Translations under genes and position numbers: made by a program
DNA from: Microvirga sp.
GTDB lineage: Bacteria > Pseudomonadota > Alphaproteobacteria > Rhizobiales > Beijerinckiaceae
Reading direction: 5' to 3'
Assembly (NCBI GenBank): GCA_029266525.1
Contig: JAQSWQ010000004.1
Location: forward strand, 1 to 64,000
Length of the DNA: 64,000 bases
Part shown: piece after piece, positions 52,907-61,532 of the stretch
Layout of the letters: each line of letters begins with the position of its first letter
How positions within the stretch are numbered: position 1 is the stretch's first letter
Notes under the pieces: model-generated
Told to the model about the DNA's origin: nothing
The model's input: the letters and a program-made list of their open reading frames with translations, nothing else
Databases searched by the model: none

Positions 52907-53380
52907 TCAGAGCAGACGCTCGAGCGGCCCTTGCGGCAGCGAAAGGGTCAGGAGCCTGGTGAAGCCGAGATAGATCAGGAAGCCGAGGATCAGGCCAATG
53001 GCGAGGTCGGCGACGGCGGCTTTGCGCCCGAAGGCGCGTGCGGTCGCGGCGAAGAGCAGCGCCATCGCCGGGATGAAGCCGAGGCCGAGGCCCACCGCGA
53101 TGATCAGCCCGGCGAGGCCGAGCCCGATCCATGCGACGGCACGGCGATCGACCGGCTCGCGTTCCGGCAGGGCACCGCGCGCCGCTACGGCGAAATGCCC
53201 GAGCGCCAGGAGCACGAAGCCGCCCGCCACGAGATACGGCACGGCCTGCGGCCCCATCCCGTAGACCGACGTGACGGTGAGCCTACTGGCGTCCCAGGCG
53301 GTGAGCGCCGCAAGCCCGAGAAGCCCGGTTCCGACTGCGACCGCGCTGCGGTCGACCGATCTGTGCCCCGCCTGCGCCAT
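52907..53380 (-). CDS. tctB: TTT family transporter small permease, TctB type
   Basis: A 157-residue protein with four hydrophobic segments ([69 protein letters not shown]). [17 protein letters not shown] is a TctB hallmark. GGGGGGACGAG precedes the ATG at 53380. It lies between the binding protein and the TctA gene with 17 and 10 base gaps. Confidence 0.9.
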   Translation of the reverse strand: MAQAGHRSVDRSAVAVGTGLLGLAALTAWDASRLTVTSVYGMGPQAVPYLVAGGFVLLALGHFAVAARGALPEREPVDRRAVAWIGLGLAGLIIAVGLGLGFIPAMALLFAATARAFGRKAAVADLAIGLILGFLIYLGFTRLLTLSLPQGPLERLL

Positions 53381-53397
53381 CTCGTCCCCCCAGGCCC

Positions 53398-54342
53398 TTA
53401 TTTCGCGAGCCCCACCGATCGCAGGGCGTCGGTGACCCGCGCCTGCTCCCGTCGCAGGAACGCCGCGAAATCGTCGCCCGCCAGATAGGCGTCGCGCCAG
53501 CCCTTCTTGCGCCGGATCGCCTGCCACAGAGGCGTTCGGACCATGCGATCGATCGTTTCGACGAGCACCTCGCGCTCGGCCGCGGTCATCTCCGCCGGTC
53601 CGAGCACGCCGCGCCAGTTCGCGAGCTCGAGACCTATCCCTTGCTCGATCAGAGTAGGGACCTCGACGCCCTCGAGACGCTCGGAGGAGCTGATCCCGAT
53701 CAGCCGCAGTCGGCCGGCGGCGAGCTGCTCCTCGAACTGGCGCAGGCTGCCGATCGCAGCCGCGACCTTACCCTCCACGAGAGCGGCGATCATCTCGCCC
53801 GGCCCGAAGAAGGGCGCGTAGGCGAGGCGGGCGGGTTCGGCTCCCGCCGCCTTGGCGAGGAGGGCCGCGAGGACGTGGTCGACGCTGCCGAGCGCGCCGC
53901 CGCCCAAGGTCACCTTGGCGGGGTCGCCCCTCAGCGCCTCCGCGAGATCGCGCGCCGTGGCGATCGGGGACTCCGCCGGCACGGCGATCGCGAAATATTC
54001 CGCCGTGAGCCGGGCGACCGGCGTGGCGCTTTCGATGGCAAGGCTCGGCTTCGCACGTGCGAGCCCGGCGAGCATCGGCAGGCCGAGCACGATGAGCCGG
54101 TTCGGCTCGCCGGCCGGCCGGCTCACGAATTCGGCGAAGCCGCTCGTACCGCGCCCGCCCGGGATGTTGATCACGCCGACGCTGCGGGCCGTGCCGCTCT
54201 CGACGAGCGCATGCTCGATCGCATGGGCGGTCTGGTCCCAAGCGCCTCCCGGAGCCGCCGGGACCGTGATCCGCAGGTCGATCTGCGCGAGTGCCGGACC
54301 GGCGAGGCAGCCTGCCAGTACGAATACAGGCAGGCGACGCAT
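53398..54342 (-). CDS. TTT family substrate-binding protein, TctC/Bug type
   Basis: A 314-residue periplasmic protein with a signal peptide MRRLPVFVLAGCLAGPALAQ. LRITVPAAPGGAWDQTAHAI opens the mature domain and VGVINIPGGRGTSGFAEFVS follows. Although divergent, the layout KVTLGGGALGSVDHVLAALL and LAYAPFFGPGEMIAALVEGK is TctC. The ligand is unknown. An upstream ATG at 54447 exists; I chose the start of the signal peptide. It is the first gene of the TTT operon. Confidence 0.88.
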   Translation of the reverse strand: MRRLPVFVLAGCLAGPALAQIDLRITVPAAPGGAWDQTAHAIEHALVESGTARSVGVINIPGGRGTSGFAEFVSRPAGEPNRLIVLGLPMLAGLARAKPSLAIESATPVARLTAEYFAIAVPAESPIATARDLAEALRGDPAKVTLGGGALGSVDHVLAALLAKAAGAEPARLAYAPFFGPGEMIAALVEGKVAAAIGSLRQFEEQLAAGRLRLIGISSSERLEGVEVPTLIEQGIGLELANWRGVLGPAEMTAAEREVLVETIDRMVRTPLWQAIRRKKGWRDAYLAGDDFAAFLRREQARVTDALRSVGLAK

Positions 54343-54483
54343 GAAGCGATGCGACAGGCGAGGGATGGATCTCTCCGCGCTGGGCCTGACCATGGCCGAC
54401 AGCATACCAGCGGCCGGGCTTGGGTGCACCCCGGAGCCTTTATCCATCTGTCGCTATGGCTTACACGGGCGGCGAACCCGCCC

Positions 54484-55716
54484 ATGCTGCATTCGCCCCA
54501 CGCCTCCGAGGCCGCCCCCCGCGCGCGATCCTGGTGGTTCGCCTGCGCCGTCCTCTTCGCCTCGATCCCGCCGGCGATGGCCTTTGCGCATCGTTCCGCG
54601 CCGCTTTTCGGCACGGCTGCGGCACTGCTGGCGCTGGCCGCCTGCGCGCGCGAGGGCGCATTGCCGGTGCTTTGCAGGCAAGCCGAAGCGGCGCTGCTCA
54701 CCCGGCTTGGGGCGGCCGCGACCGTGTTCCTCATCTACGGCGCGCTGTCGATCGCCTGGAGCCCGGCCCCGGCCAGCTCGCTCTATGCCTATGGCGAGTT
54801 CCTGGTGGCGATCCTCGCGGGGTTCGTCCTCGCCTTGAGCTTGCCGGCGCGCGCGCCGCGCTGGCTCTGGATCCTTCTCGCGGCCTTGGCGATCGGCGCA
54901 ACCTGGGTGCTCCTGATCGATCTAGCCCTCGGCCTGCCGGTGCGGCGTGCCATGGGGTGGCGGATGAACACCTTCGTGTACAACCGCCCGGCGCTGACGC
55001 TGCTCGTGATCGCGCCGCCCCTGCTCACGGCCCTGATCGAGCAAAGGCACAGGCTTCTTGCGCTCGCGGTAGCCGGCTTCGTGGCTGCCGCCATCCTGCA
55101 GTCGGAGAGCGGCGCAGCCAAGCTCGGCGCGCTCGTCGCGCTTGGCGCCTATGGGGCGGGGCGCTGGTTGCGCCCGGTCGCCCTCGCGACCGCGACCGCG
55201 ACGATCGTGCTGGCGCTGGCGCTGGCGCCGCTCGCCGGCGACATGCTCCAGCGCCTCCTGCCGTCTGCCGCCCATCAGGCGCTCGCCACGTCGAATTCGC
55301 AGGCGCGGGTCGACATATGGCGCAGCTTCGGCGCAGCGGTGAAGTATCAACCCTGGTTCGGCGCCGGCTTCGCTCCGGGCTCGAGCTTCCCGGATAGTCC
55401 GAAGGTCGCGGATCTCGATCCGGCCTACCGCACCTTTCTGGTCGCGGGCCACCCGCACAATGGAGCGCTCCAGATCTGGTCGGAGCTCGGTGCGGCAGGG
55501 GCCTTCGTCGCGGTTCTCGTGCTATGCCTCATCCTGCGGTCTCTCTCCGGCCTGCCGCCGGCGAGCTTCGCGGCCGGGCTCGCCGTCTTCGCAGCCGCCG
55601 CCGCGGTCTCTTTCGTGGGGCACGGCCTCTGGCAGGGCTGGTGGGCGGCTTCGATCGGGGCCGCGATCGTCGCGATCCGGATGCTCGCACGCGAAGAAAG
55701 GGAGAGAGCCCGATGA
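54484..55716 (+). CDS. O-antigen polymerase/ligase family membrane protein
   Basis: A 410-residue integral membrane protein with about eleven hydrophobic helices. A polar periplasmic loop near residues 270-330 contains SNSQARVDIWRSFGAAVKYQ and WFGAGFAPGSSFP, and GHPHNGALQIWSELGAAGAF follows. This large loop with the H-N motif is typical of Wzy/WaaL-type enzymes that join or ligate O-polysaccharide to lipid A core. No glycosyltransferase genes are beside it. The start ATG at 54484 opens the hydrophilic N terminus. Its TGA overlaps the gor ATG by four bases. Confidence 0.85.
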   Translation: MLHSPHASEAAPRARSWWFACAVLFASIPPAMAFAHRSAPLFGTAAALLALAACAREGALPVLCRQAEAALLTRLGAAATVFLIYGALSIAWSPAPASSLYAYGEFLVAILAGFVLALSLPARAPRWLWILLAALAIGATWVLLIDLALGLPVRRAMGWRMNTFVYNRPALTLLVIAPPLLTALIEQRHRLLALAVAGFVAAAILQSESGAAKLGALVALGAYGAGRWLRPVALATATATIVLALALAPLAGDMLQRLLPSAAHQALATSNSQARVDIWRSFGAAVKYQPWFGAGFAPGSSFPDSPKVADLDPAYRTFLVAGHPHNGALQIWSELGAAGAFVAVLVLCLILRSLSGLPPASFAAGLAVFAAAAAVSFVGHGLWQGWWAASIGAAIVAIRMLAREERERAR

Positions 55717-57095
55717 GCGCGTACGACGTCGACCTGTTCGTGATCGGCGGCGGCTCGGGCGGGGTGCGCGCGGCCCGCATCGCGGCGGGCTACGGCGCGC
55801 GCGTCATGCTCGCGGAAGAATACCGCATGGGCGGCACCTGCGTGATCCGCGGCTGCGTGCCGAAGAAGCTCCTGGTCTATGCAAGCCGCTTCGGCGACGA
55901 GTTCGAGGACGCGGCCGGCTTCGGCTGGACCGTGCCGCCGGCCCGTTTCGATTGGGCGACGCTCATCCGCAACAAGGACGCCGAGATCGCGCGGCTCGAG
56001 AACGTCTACCGTTGGAACCTCGCGACGGCGGGGGTCGAGATCGTCGACAGCCGCGCCGTGGTCGAGGACGCCCATACGGTGCAGGTCGTGAAGAGCGGCG
56101 CGCGCGTGCGGGCGCGCTACATCCTGGTCGCGACCGGCGCCTATCCGACGCTCGAGCCGCCGATCCCGGGCGGGGAGCTCGGCATCACCTCCAACGAGGT
56201 CTTCCAGCTCGAGCGCTTCCCGGAGCGCATCCTGGTCATCGGCGCCGGTTACATCGCGGTCGAGTTCGCCGGCATCTTCTGCGGCCTCGGCAGCGAGGTG
56301 ACCCTCCTGCATCGCGGCGACCGGCTGCTGCGCGGCTTCGATGAGGACATCCGCACCGGGCTCGGCGAGGCCTACGCCAGGCGGGGCATCGACCTGAAGC
56401 TGAATCGGACCCTCGAAAAGCTAGAGCGCGCGAGCGACGGCATCGCGGCGACGCTGTCCGACGGTTCCGTGCTCGCGGTCGACCAGGTGCTCGTCGCGAC
56501 CGGCCGGCGCCCGAACACCAAAGCCCTCGGACTGGAGACCGCCGGCATCGAGGTCGACCGCGCCGCGGCGATCCCGGTCGACGGCTACTCGCAGACGCTG
56601 GCGCCCTCGATCTACGCCGTCGGCGACGTGACCAACCGCGCGAACCTGACGCCGGTCGCGATCCGCGAGGGCCATGCCTTCGCCGACACGGTGTTCGGCA
56701 ACCGCCCGACCATGGTCGAACATTCGCTGATCCCGACCGCCGTGTTCTCGACGCCGGAGATCGGCGTCATCGGCCTGAGCGAGGCGACCGCGCGCCTGCG
56801 CGGCGAGGTCACGATCTACAAGACGAGCTTCCGGGCGATGAAGGCGACGCTCTCCGGTCGCGACGAGCGCGTGTTCATGAAGCTCATCGTCGATGCGGCC
56901 TCCGACAAGGTGCTCGGCGTGCATATGATCGGCGAGGGCGCGGGCGAGATCATCCAGGCGGTCGGGATCGCGGTCACGATGGGCGCGACCAAGGCCGATT
57001 TCGACCGCACCGTCGCGGTGCACCCGACCGCCTCGGAGGAACTCGTGACGATGCGCACGCCCTTCGTCGTGAAGCACCCGCAGGCGGTGGGCTAG
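55713..57095 (+). CDS. gor: Glutathione-disulfide reductase
   Basis: A 460-residue FAD/NADPH disulfide reductase. VIGGGSGGVRAARIAAGYGA is the FAD loop. The redox-active pair is Cys43 and Cys48 (GGTCVIRGCVPKK). LVIGAGYIAVEFAGIF binds NADPH, and IYAVGDVTNRANLTPVA closes the FAD site. The C-terminal HPTASEELVTMR provides the His-Glu pair. It reduces oxidised glutathione. Its ATG overlaps the stop of the O-antigen-polymerase-like gene. Confidence 0.95.
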   Translation: MSAYDVDLFVIGGGSGGVRAARIAAGYGARVMLAEEYRMGGTCVIRGCVPKKLLVYASRFGDEFEDAAGFGWTVPPARFDWATLIRNKDAEIARLENVYRWNLATAGVEIVDSRAVVEDAHTVQVVKSGARVRARYILVATGAYPTLEPPIPGGELGITSNEVFQLERFPERILVIGAGYIAVEFAGIFCGLGSEVTLLHRGDRLLRGFDEDIRTGLGEAYARRGIDLKLNRTLEKLERASDGIAATLSDGSVLAVDQVLVATGRRPNTKALGLETAGIEVDRAAAIPVDGYSQTLAPSIYAVGDVTNRANLTPVAIREGHAFADTVFGNRPTMVEHSLIPTAVFSTPEIGVIGLSEATARLRGEVTIYKTSFRAMKATLSGRDERVFMKLIVDAASDKVLGVHMIGEGAGEIIQAVGIAVTMGATKADFDRTVAVHPTASEELVTMRTPFVVKHPQAVG

Positions 57096-57155
57096 CCTAA
57101 GCCGGCGTAAAGCGCGAAGCTTGGCGTCACGCCGCCGCCGCGCCGGAACGGGAAC

Positions 57156-57899
57156 GTGCCTGCCGACTTCCTGCTCTTCGTGATCATCGGCTTCGCGGCC
57201 CAGCTGATCGACGGCGCGATCGGCATGGCCTATGGGCTCGCGTCCACCACCATCCTCCTCAGCATGGGGGTGGCGCCCGCGACCGCGAGCGCCAGCGTCC
57301 ACACTGCGGAAGTGTTCACGACAGCCGCCTCGTCGCTTTCGCATTGGCGGCTCGGCAACGTCGACAAGACGCTGTTCCGGCGATTGGTCATCCCCGGCGT
57401 GATCGGCGGCGCCTGCGGCGCCTATCTCCTCTCCTCGGTGCCGGGCGAGACCATCCGGCCGTTCGTCGGGGTCTATCTCGCAATCATGGGTGCCGTGATC
57501 CTCTGGCGCGCCCTGCGCCGGCGCTACGGGACGCTCGCAGAGCCGAAGCAGGTCGAGGCGCTCGGGCTCGCCGGCGGATTCCTCGACGCGGTCGGGGGCG
57601 GCGGCTGGGGTCCGATCGTGGCCTCTTCGCTGATCAGCCAGGGCAAGAAGGCCCGGCTTGCGATCGGCTCGACCAACGCCGCGGAGTTCCTGGTCACGGT
57701 CACCATCTCCGGCACCTTCGTGCTGACGATCGGGCTCGAGCTCTGGCCGATCATCCTCGGCCTCACCCTCGGCGGCATGCTGGCTGCACCCTTCGCGGCC
57801 TATGTCACGCGGAGCCTCCCGGACCGGCCGCTGATGATCATCGTCGGGGTGATCATCACCTTGCTCAGCATCCGCGAATTGGTTCGCAGCCTCGGCTGA
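57156..57899 (+). CDS. TSUP family (TauE/SafE) membrane transporter
   Basis: A 247-residue permease with about eight helices from a GTG start. The duplicated motif is seen as QLIDGAIGMAYGLASTTILL near residue 20 and LAGGFLDAVGGGGWGPIVAS near residue 145. The family exports sulfite, sulfoacetate or other organosulfur anions; the substrate is not known here. It follows gor by 60 bases on the same strand. Confidence 0.92.
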   Translation: MPADFLLFVIIGFAAQLIDGAIGMAYGLASTTILLSMGVAPATASASVHTAEVFTTAASSLSHWRLGNVDKTLFRRLVIPGVIGGACGAYLLSSVPGETIRPFVGVYLAIMGAVILWRALRRRYGTLAEPKQVEALGLAGGFLDAVGGGGWGPIVASSLISQGKKARLAIGSTNAAEFLVTVTISGTFVLTIGLELWPIILGLTLGGMLAAPFAAYVTRSLPDRPLMIIVGVIITLLSIRELVRSLG

Positions 57900-57985
57900 G
57901 GCGCAACCCCGCGCTACGCTCTAGCCCGGAGCGGCCGCGGGTCGTATCAGGGCGCCGCGAAAGCCGGCCACAAGACGAGCTCGAC

Positions 57986-59122
57986 ATGCCCCTCATCACC
58001 TACCTGACCCATATCCGCTTCGGCTACGGGACGCTCAAGGAGCTGCCCGAGGACCTCGCCGCGCTCGGGATCAAGCGGCCGCTCGTCGTGGCCGACAAGG
58101 GCATCGTCGCCGCGGGGCTGGTCGACCGGCTCTTCGAGGTGCTCTCTTCCGACAATCGCCGCCTCGTGTTCGACGACGTGCCGACGAACCCGACCGAGGA
58201 GGCGGCGCTCGCCGCCGTGAAGGTCTATCGCGAGGAGGAGTGCGACGGGCTGATCGCGCTCGGCGGCGGCTCGCCGATCGACCTCGCCAAGGCGGTCGGC
58301 ATCCTCGCGACCCATCCCGAGCCGCTGTCGCAATACGCCATGGTCGAGGGCGGGGTTGCCAGGATCACGCCGCAAGTCGCGCCGCTGATCGCCATCCCGA
58401 CCACCTCCGGCACCGGCAGCGAGGTCGGCCGCGGCTCGGTCATGAACCTCGCCGACGGGCGCAAGCTCGGCATCATCAGCCCGAACCTCATTCCGAAGCG
58501 CGCGATCTGCGACCCCGAGCTGACGCTGGGCCTTCCCCCCTGGCTCACCGCCGCGACCGGCATGGATGCGCTCTCGCACTGCATCGAGAGCTTCCTCACG
58601 CCGAATTACAATCCGCCGGCGGAAGGCATCGGGCTCGACGGGGCGCGCCGCATCGTGCTCCATCTCGAGAGGGCTGTGCAGGACGGCAACGACCGCGAGG
58701 CGCGCCAGGAATTGATGGCCGGCGCCATGGAGGGCGGCATGACCTTCCAGAAGGGGCTCGGCGGCGTGCACGCGCTCTCGCACGCATTGGGCTCGCTCAA
58801 GGAGCCGCGCCTCCACCACGGAACGCTCAACGCCGTGCTCCTGCCGCCGATTCTGCGCTTCAACGCCGGCCATGTCGGCGACAAGTACCAGCGCCTCGCG
58901 GCCGCCATGGGCCTGAAGCCGGACGCCGATCTCGCCGCCTTCATCGAGGACCTCAACGCCCGCCTCGGCCTGCCGAAATCGCTGAAGGAGATGAAGGTGC
59001 CGGCGTCGGTCATCCCCGAGATGGCTGTGAAGGCCGAGAAGGACCACACCAATCCGACCAACCCGCGCAAGGCGACAGCGGCGGATTACGAGACGTTGCT
59101 ACGGGAGAGCATCGGGGCCTGA
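57986..59122 (+). CDS. Iron-containing alcohol dehydrogenase
   Basis: A 378-residue type III alcohol dehydrogenase. ALGGGSPIDLAKAVGILATH is the NAD-binding stretch near residue 95, and PLIAIPTTSGTGSEV the second. Iron ligands are expected in ATGMDALSHCIESFL and GGVHALSHALG plus LHHGTLNAVLLP. These enzymes oxidise a range of primary alcohols or reduce aldehydes. The substrate cannot be told. Confidence 0.93.
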   Translation: MPLITYLTHIRFGYGTLKELPEDLAALGIKRPLVVADKGIVAAGLVDRLFEVLSSDNRRLVFDDVPTNPTEEAALAAVKVYREEECDGLIALGGGSPIDLAKAVGILATHPEPLSQYAMVEGGVARITPQVAPLIAIPTTSGTGSEVGRGSVMNLADGRKLGIISPNLIPKRAICDPELTLGLPPWLTAATGMDALSHCIESFLTPNYNPPAEGIGLDGARRIVLHLERAVQDGNDREARQELMAGAMEGGMTFQKGLGGVHALSHALGSLKEPRLHHGTLNAVLLPPILRFNAGHVGDKYQRLAAAMGLKPDADLAAFIEDLNARLGLPKSLKEMKVPASVIPEMAVKAEKDHTNPTNPRKATAADYETLLRESIGA

Positions 59123-59260
59123 CTCGCTTGATATGAGGCGTCGGCTGGGGGACCTACACCCTAAACCGGCGAGCGTGGTGGGTCCCGAATAATCGGTTCG
59201 TGGATTCGGAACGACGGGGGGTTTTGTACTCTCCTTTCCGGCGGTGCCTCGGGGCGCGGG

Positions 59261-59695
59261 TTAACCGAACAGGGAAGCGCCCCGCGCGAGCGGTCGGAAT
59301 AAGCGAGCGCAAAAGTATCCCGCGATAGCAGCGGGAACCGCTAGGATGAGGAGCGGAGAGCGGGGCGCGTTTAGTGGCGGGCTCAACATGGGCTGATTAG
59401 CGAGCAAGGGCTCGATAAAGGCTACAATGTACGGTGAGACGTATCCGCCCAGCGCGCCTACAATGCTGAGCAGCCAGGGTTGATAGGATTTCTCCCGCAT
59501 CCAGATGGTGACGGCTGGCAACAGCACGCAATTAACTGGGATTGAAATCAAAATTGCGTAGTGAAAGCTGGAAAGCAACACAAGGCCAAACGGGAACAGG
59601 AGAATGACTAGCTGAGCCACTCCAATCACAGCGCCAAAGATGCACGCGCCGAGCGCGCAAAGGACTAGCTCGAACACAAGCTGAAAACGTGACAT
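59261..59695 (-). CDS. Hypothetical integral membrane protein
   Basis: A 144-residue protein with four hydrophobic segments (LVFELVLCALGACIFGAVIG, VAQLVILLFPFGLVLL, PWLLSIVGALGGYVSPYIVA, LLILAVPAAIAGYFCARLF). AGGGAAAGAACC precedes the ATG at 59695. The sequence is less GC-rich than its neighbours and looks like an acquired gene. I recognise no family. Confidence 0.65.
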   Translation of the reverse strand: MSRFQLVFELVLCALGACIFGAVIGVAQLVILLFPFGLVLLSSFHYAILISIPVNCVLLPAVTIWMREKSYQPWLLSIVGALGGYVSPYIVAFIEPLLANQPMLSPPLNAPRSPLLILAVPAAIAGYFCARLFRPLARGASLFG

Positions 59696-59895
59696 TGGTT
59701 CTTTCCCTGGACGGCTCAATGCGCCGTTTCGCACCAAACCGAAAATGACCTGCCACAATCAAGCTCGCCACCCCTCCAGCTGGCTCTACTCGCCTTTGCT
59801 CCGGAACTTCGGCTATAAGCCGCCCCTCATTCGGGGCAGAATGGCGCGCCACAACAACAAGAATGGCGCGAGGAGTTAGGACCAGGAGAGTTCAG

Positions 59896-61281
59896 ATGAG
59901 CGAGCGGTGGACGCCGAATAGCTGGCGGGCAAAGCCCATCCAGCAGGTGCCGACCTATCCGGACACGGCGGCGCTGAAGGGCGTCGAGCGTCAGCTCGCG
60001 GGCTTCCCGCCGCTCGTCTTCGCGGGCGAAGCGCGGAAGCTCAAGCGCGCGCTCGCCAAGGTCGCGGCGGGCGAGGCCTTCCTGCTCCAGGGCGGCGACT
60101 GCGCCGAGAGCTTCGCCGAGCATTCGGCCGACAACATCCGCGACTTCTTCCGCGTCTTCCTGCAGATGGCGGTCGTGCTCACCTTTGCGGGCGCCTCGCC
60201 GGTCGTGAAGGTCGGGCGCATCGCCGGCCAGTTCGCGAAGCCGCGCTCCGCCCCGACCGAGACCGTCGACGGGCAGGAGCTGCCGAGCTACCGCGGCGAC
60301 ATCGTCAACGACATCGAGTTCACGGCCGGCGCGCGCACGCCCGACCCGCGCCGGCAGATGGAGGCGTACCGGCAATCGGCCGCAACGCTGAACCTGCTCC
60401 GCGCCTTCGCCACCGGCGGCTACGCCAACCTCGAGAACGTGCACCGCTGGATGCTCGGCTTTGTGAAGGACAGCCCGCTCTCGTCGCGATACCGCGAATT
60501 GGCCGACCGCATCACCGAGACGCTCGACTTCATGCGCGCCATCGGGATCGACCCCGAGACGCATCCCGAGATGCGCATCACCGACTTCTACACCAGCCAC
60601 GAGGCGCTGCTCCTCGGCTACGAGGAGGCGATGACCCGCGTCGACTCGACGTCGGGCGACTGGTACGCGACCTCAGGCCACCTGATCTGGATCGGCGACC
60701 GCACGCGCCAATTGGACCATGCCCATGTCGAGTATTTCCGCGGCATCAAGAACCCGATCGGGATGAAGTGCGGGCCCTCGCTCGAGGCGGACGAGCTGTT
60801 GAAGCTGATCGACCTGCTCAATCCGGAGAACGAGCCGGGGCGCCTCGCGCTGATCTGCCGCTTCGGCGCCGACAAGGTCTTCGACCGCCTGCCCGCGCTC
60901 GTGCGCGCCGTGAAGCGCGAGGGCCGCGCCGTGGTATGGTCGTGCGATCCGATGCACGGCAACACCATCAAGGCGGGCTCGGGCTACAAGACCCGGCCCT
61001 TCGAGGCGATCATGCTGGAGATCCGCAACTTCTTCGCCGTCCACCAAGCGGAGGGAACGCACGCGGGCGGCGTGCATCTCGAGATGACCGGCAAACCCGT
61101 CACCGAATGCACCGGCGGCGCGCGCGCCTTGAGCGACGCGGATCTGCACGACCGCTACCACACCTTCTGCGACCCGCGCCTCAATGCCGAGCAGGCGCTC
61201 GAGGTGGCTTTCCTGATGGCCGAGCTGATCAAGCGCGAGCGCCAGGGGAGAGAGCGCCCGCGGGTCGAGGCGGCGGAATGA
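59896..61281 (+). CDS. aroG: Class II 3-deoxy-7-phosphoheptulonate synthase (DAHP synthase)
   Basis: A 461-residue class II (plant/mycobacterial-type) DAHP synthase that condenses phosphoenolpyruvate and erythrose 4-phosphate, the first step of the shikimate pathway. [20 protein letters not shown] at the start, [20 protein letters not shown] with metal-binding Cys69, and [19 protein letters not shown] are characteristic. [20 protein letters not shown] and [18 protein letters not shown] complete the active site. GGAGAG precedes the ATG. It is followed directly by a strong terminator. Confidence 0.97.
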   Translation: MSERWTPNSWRAKPIQQVPTYPDTAALKGVERQLAGFPPLVFAGEARKLKRALAKVAAGEAFLLQGGDCAESFAEHSADNIRDFFRVFLQMAVVLTFAGASPVVKVGRIAGQFAKPRSAPTETVDGQELPSYRGDIVNDIEFTAGARTPDPRRQMEAYRQSAATLNLLRAFATGGYANLENVHRWMLGFVKDSPLSSRYRELADRITETLDFMRAIGIDPETHPEMRITDFYTSHEALLLGYEEAMTRVDSTSGDWYATSGHLIWIGDRTRQLDHAHVEYFRGIKNPIGMKCGPSLEADELLKLIDLLNPENEPGRLALICRFGADKVFDRLPALVRAVKREGRAVVWSCDPMHGNTIKAGSGYKTRPFEAIMLEIRNFFAVHQAEGTHAGGVHLEMTGKPVTECTGGARALSDADLHDRYHTFCDPRLNAEQALEVAFLMAELIKRERQGRERPRVEAAE

Positions 61282-61308
61282 GAAAAGGGCGGCCGGACCG
61301 CCCTTTTC
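61282..61308 (+). terminator. Intrinsic terminator after the DAHP synthase gene
   Basis: GAAAAGGGCGG at 61282-61292 pairs perfectly with CCGCCCTTTTC at 61298-61308 around the loop CCGGA. The stem starts next to the stop codon and ends in TTTTCTG. The A-rich left arm makes it usable from the other strand as well, where it lies just downstream of the 27-residue membrane peptide gene. Confidence 0.85.
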
Positions 61309-61330
61309 TGTCACCCGATGCGAGGCTTTC

Positions 61331-61414
61331 TCAGCTCAGATAGCCGAGGAAGAACAGGATCAGGATGATCGGCAGGGGGATGCCGATCAGCCAAAGCAGA
61401 CCACCCTTCATCAT
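61331..61414 (-). CDS. 27-residue membrane peptide
   Basis: A short frame opening MMKGGLLWLIGIPLPIILIL followed by FFLGYLS and a stop. It is one hydrophobic helix with a kink at Pro-Leu-Pro. GGAG lies eight bases before the ATG. I recall nearly identical short hypothetical peptides in other Rhizobiales, which is why I accept it in spite of its length. The bidirectional terminator lies just beyond its end. Function unknown. Confidence 0.55.
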   Translation of the reverse strand: MMKGGLLWLIGIPLPIILILFFLGYLS

Positions 61415-61532
61415 GGCTGGAACTCCGGATCGTCGTCGGCGGGACAACGTACGCCTGAGCCGGCGGTTCCATGCTCAAGCTGACCGCGGCCGCGGCGTTG
61501 CCGCTTGGAGACCGCCACGCTAAACCCGGGTC

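Noticed and set aside
53641-54483. N-terminal extension of the O-antigen-polymerase-like gene by about 280 codons
   Set aside because: It runs antisense through the tctC coding region and has no domain; the membrane protein starts at 54484.
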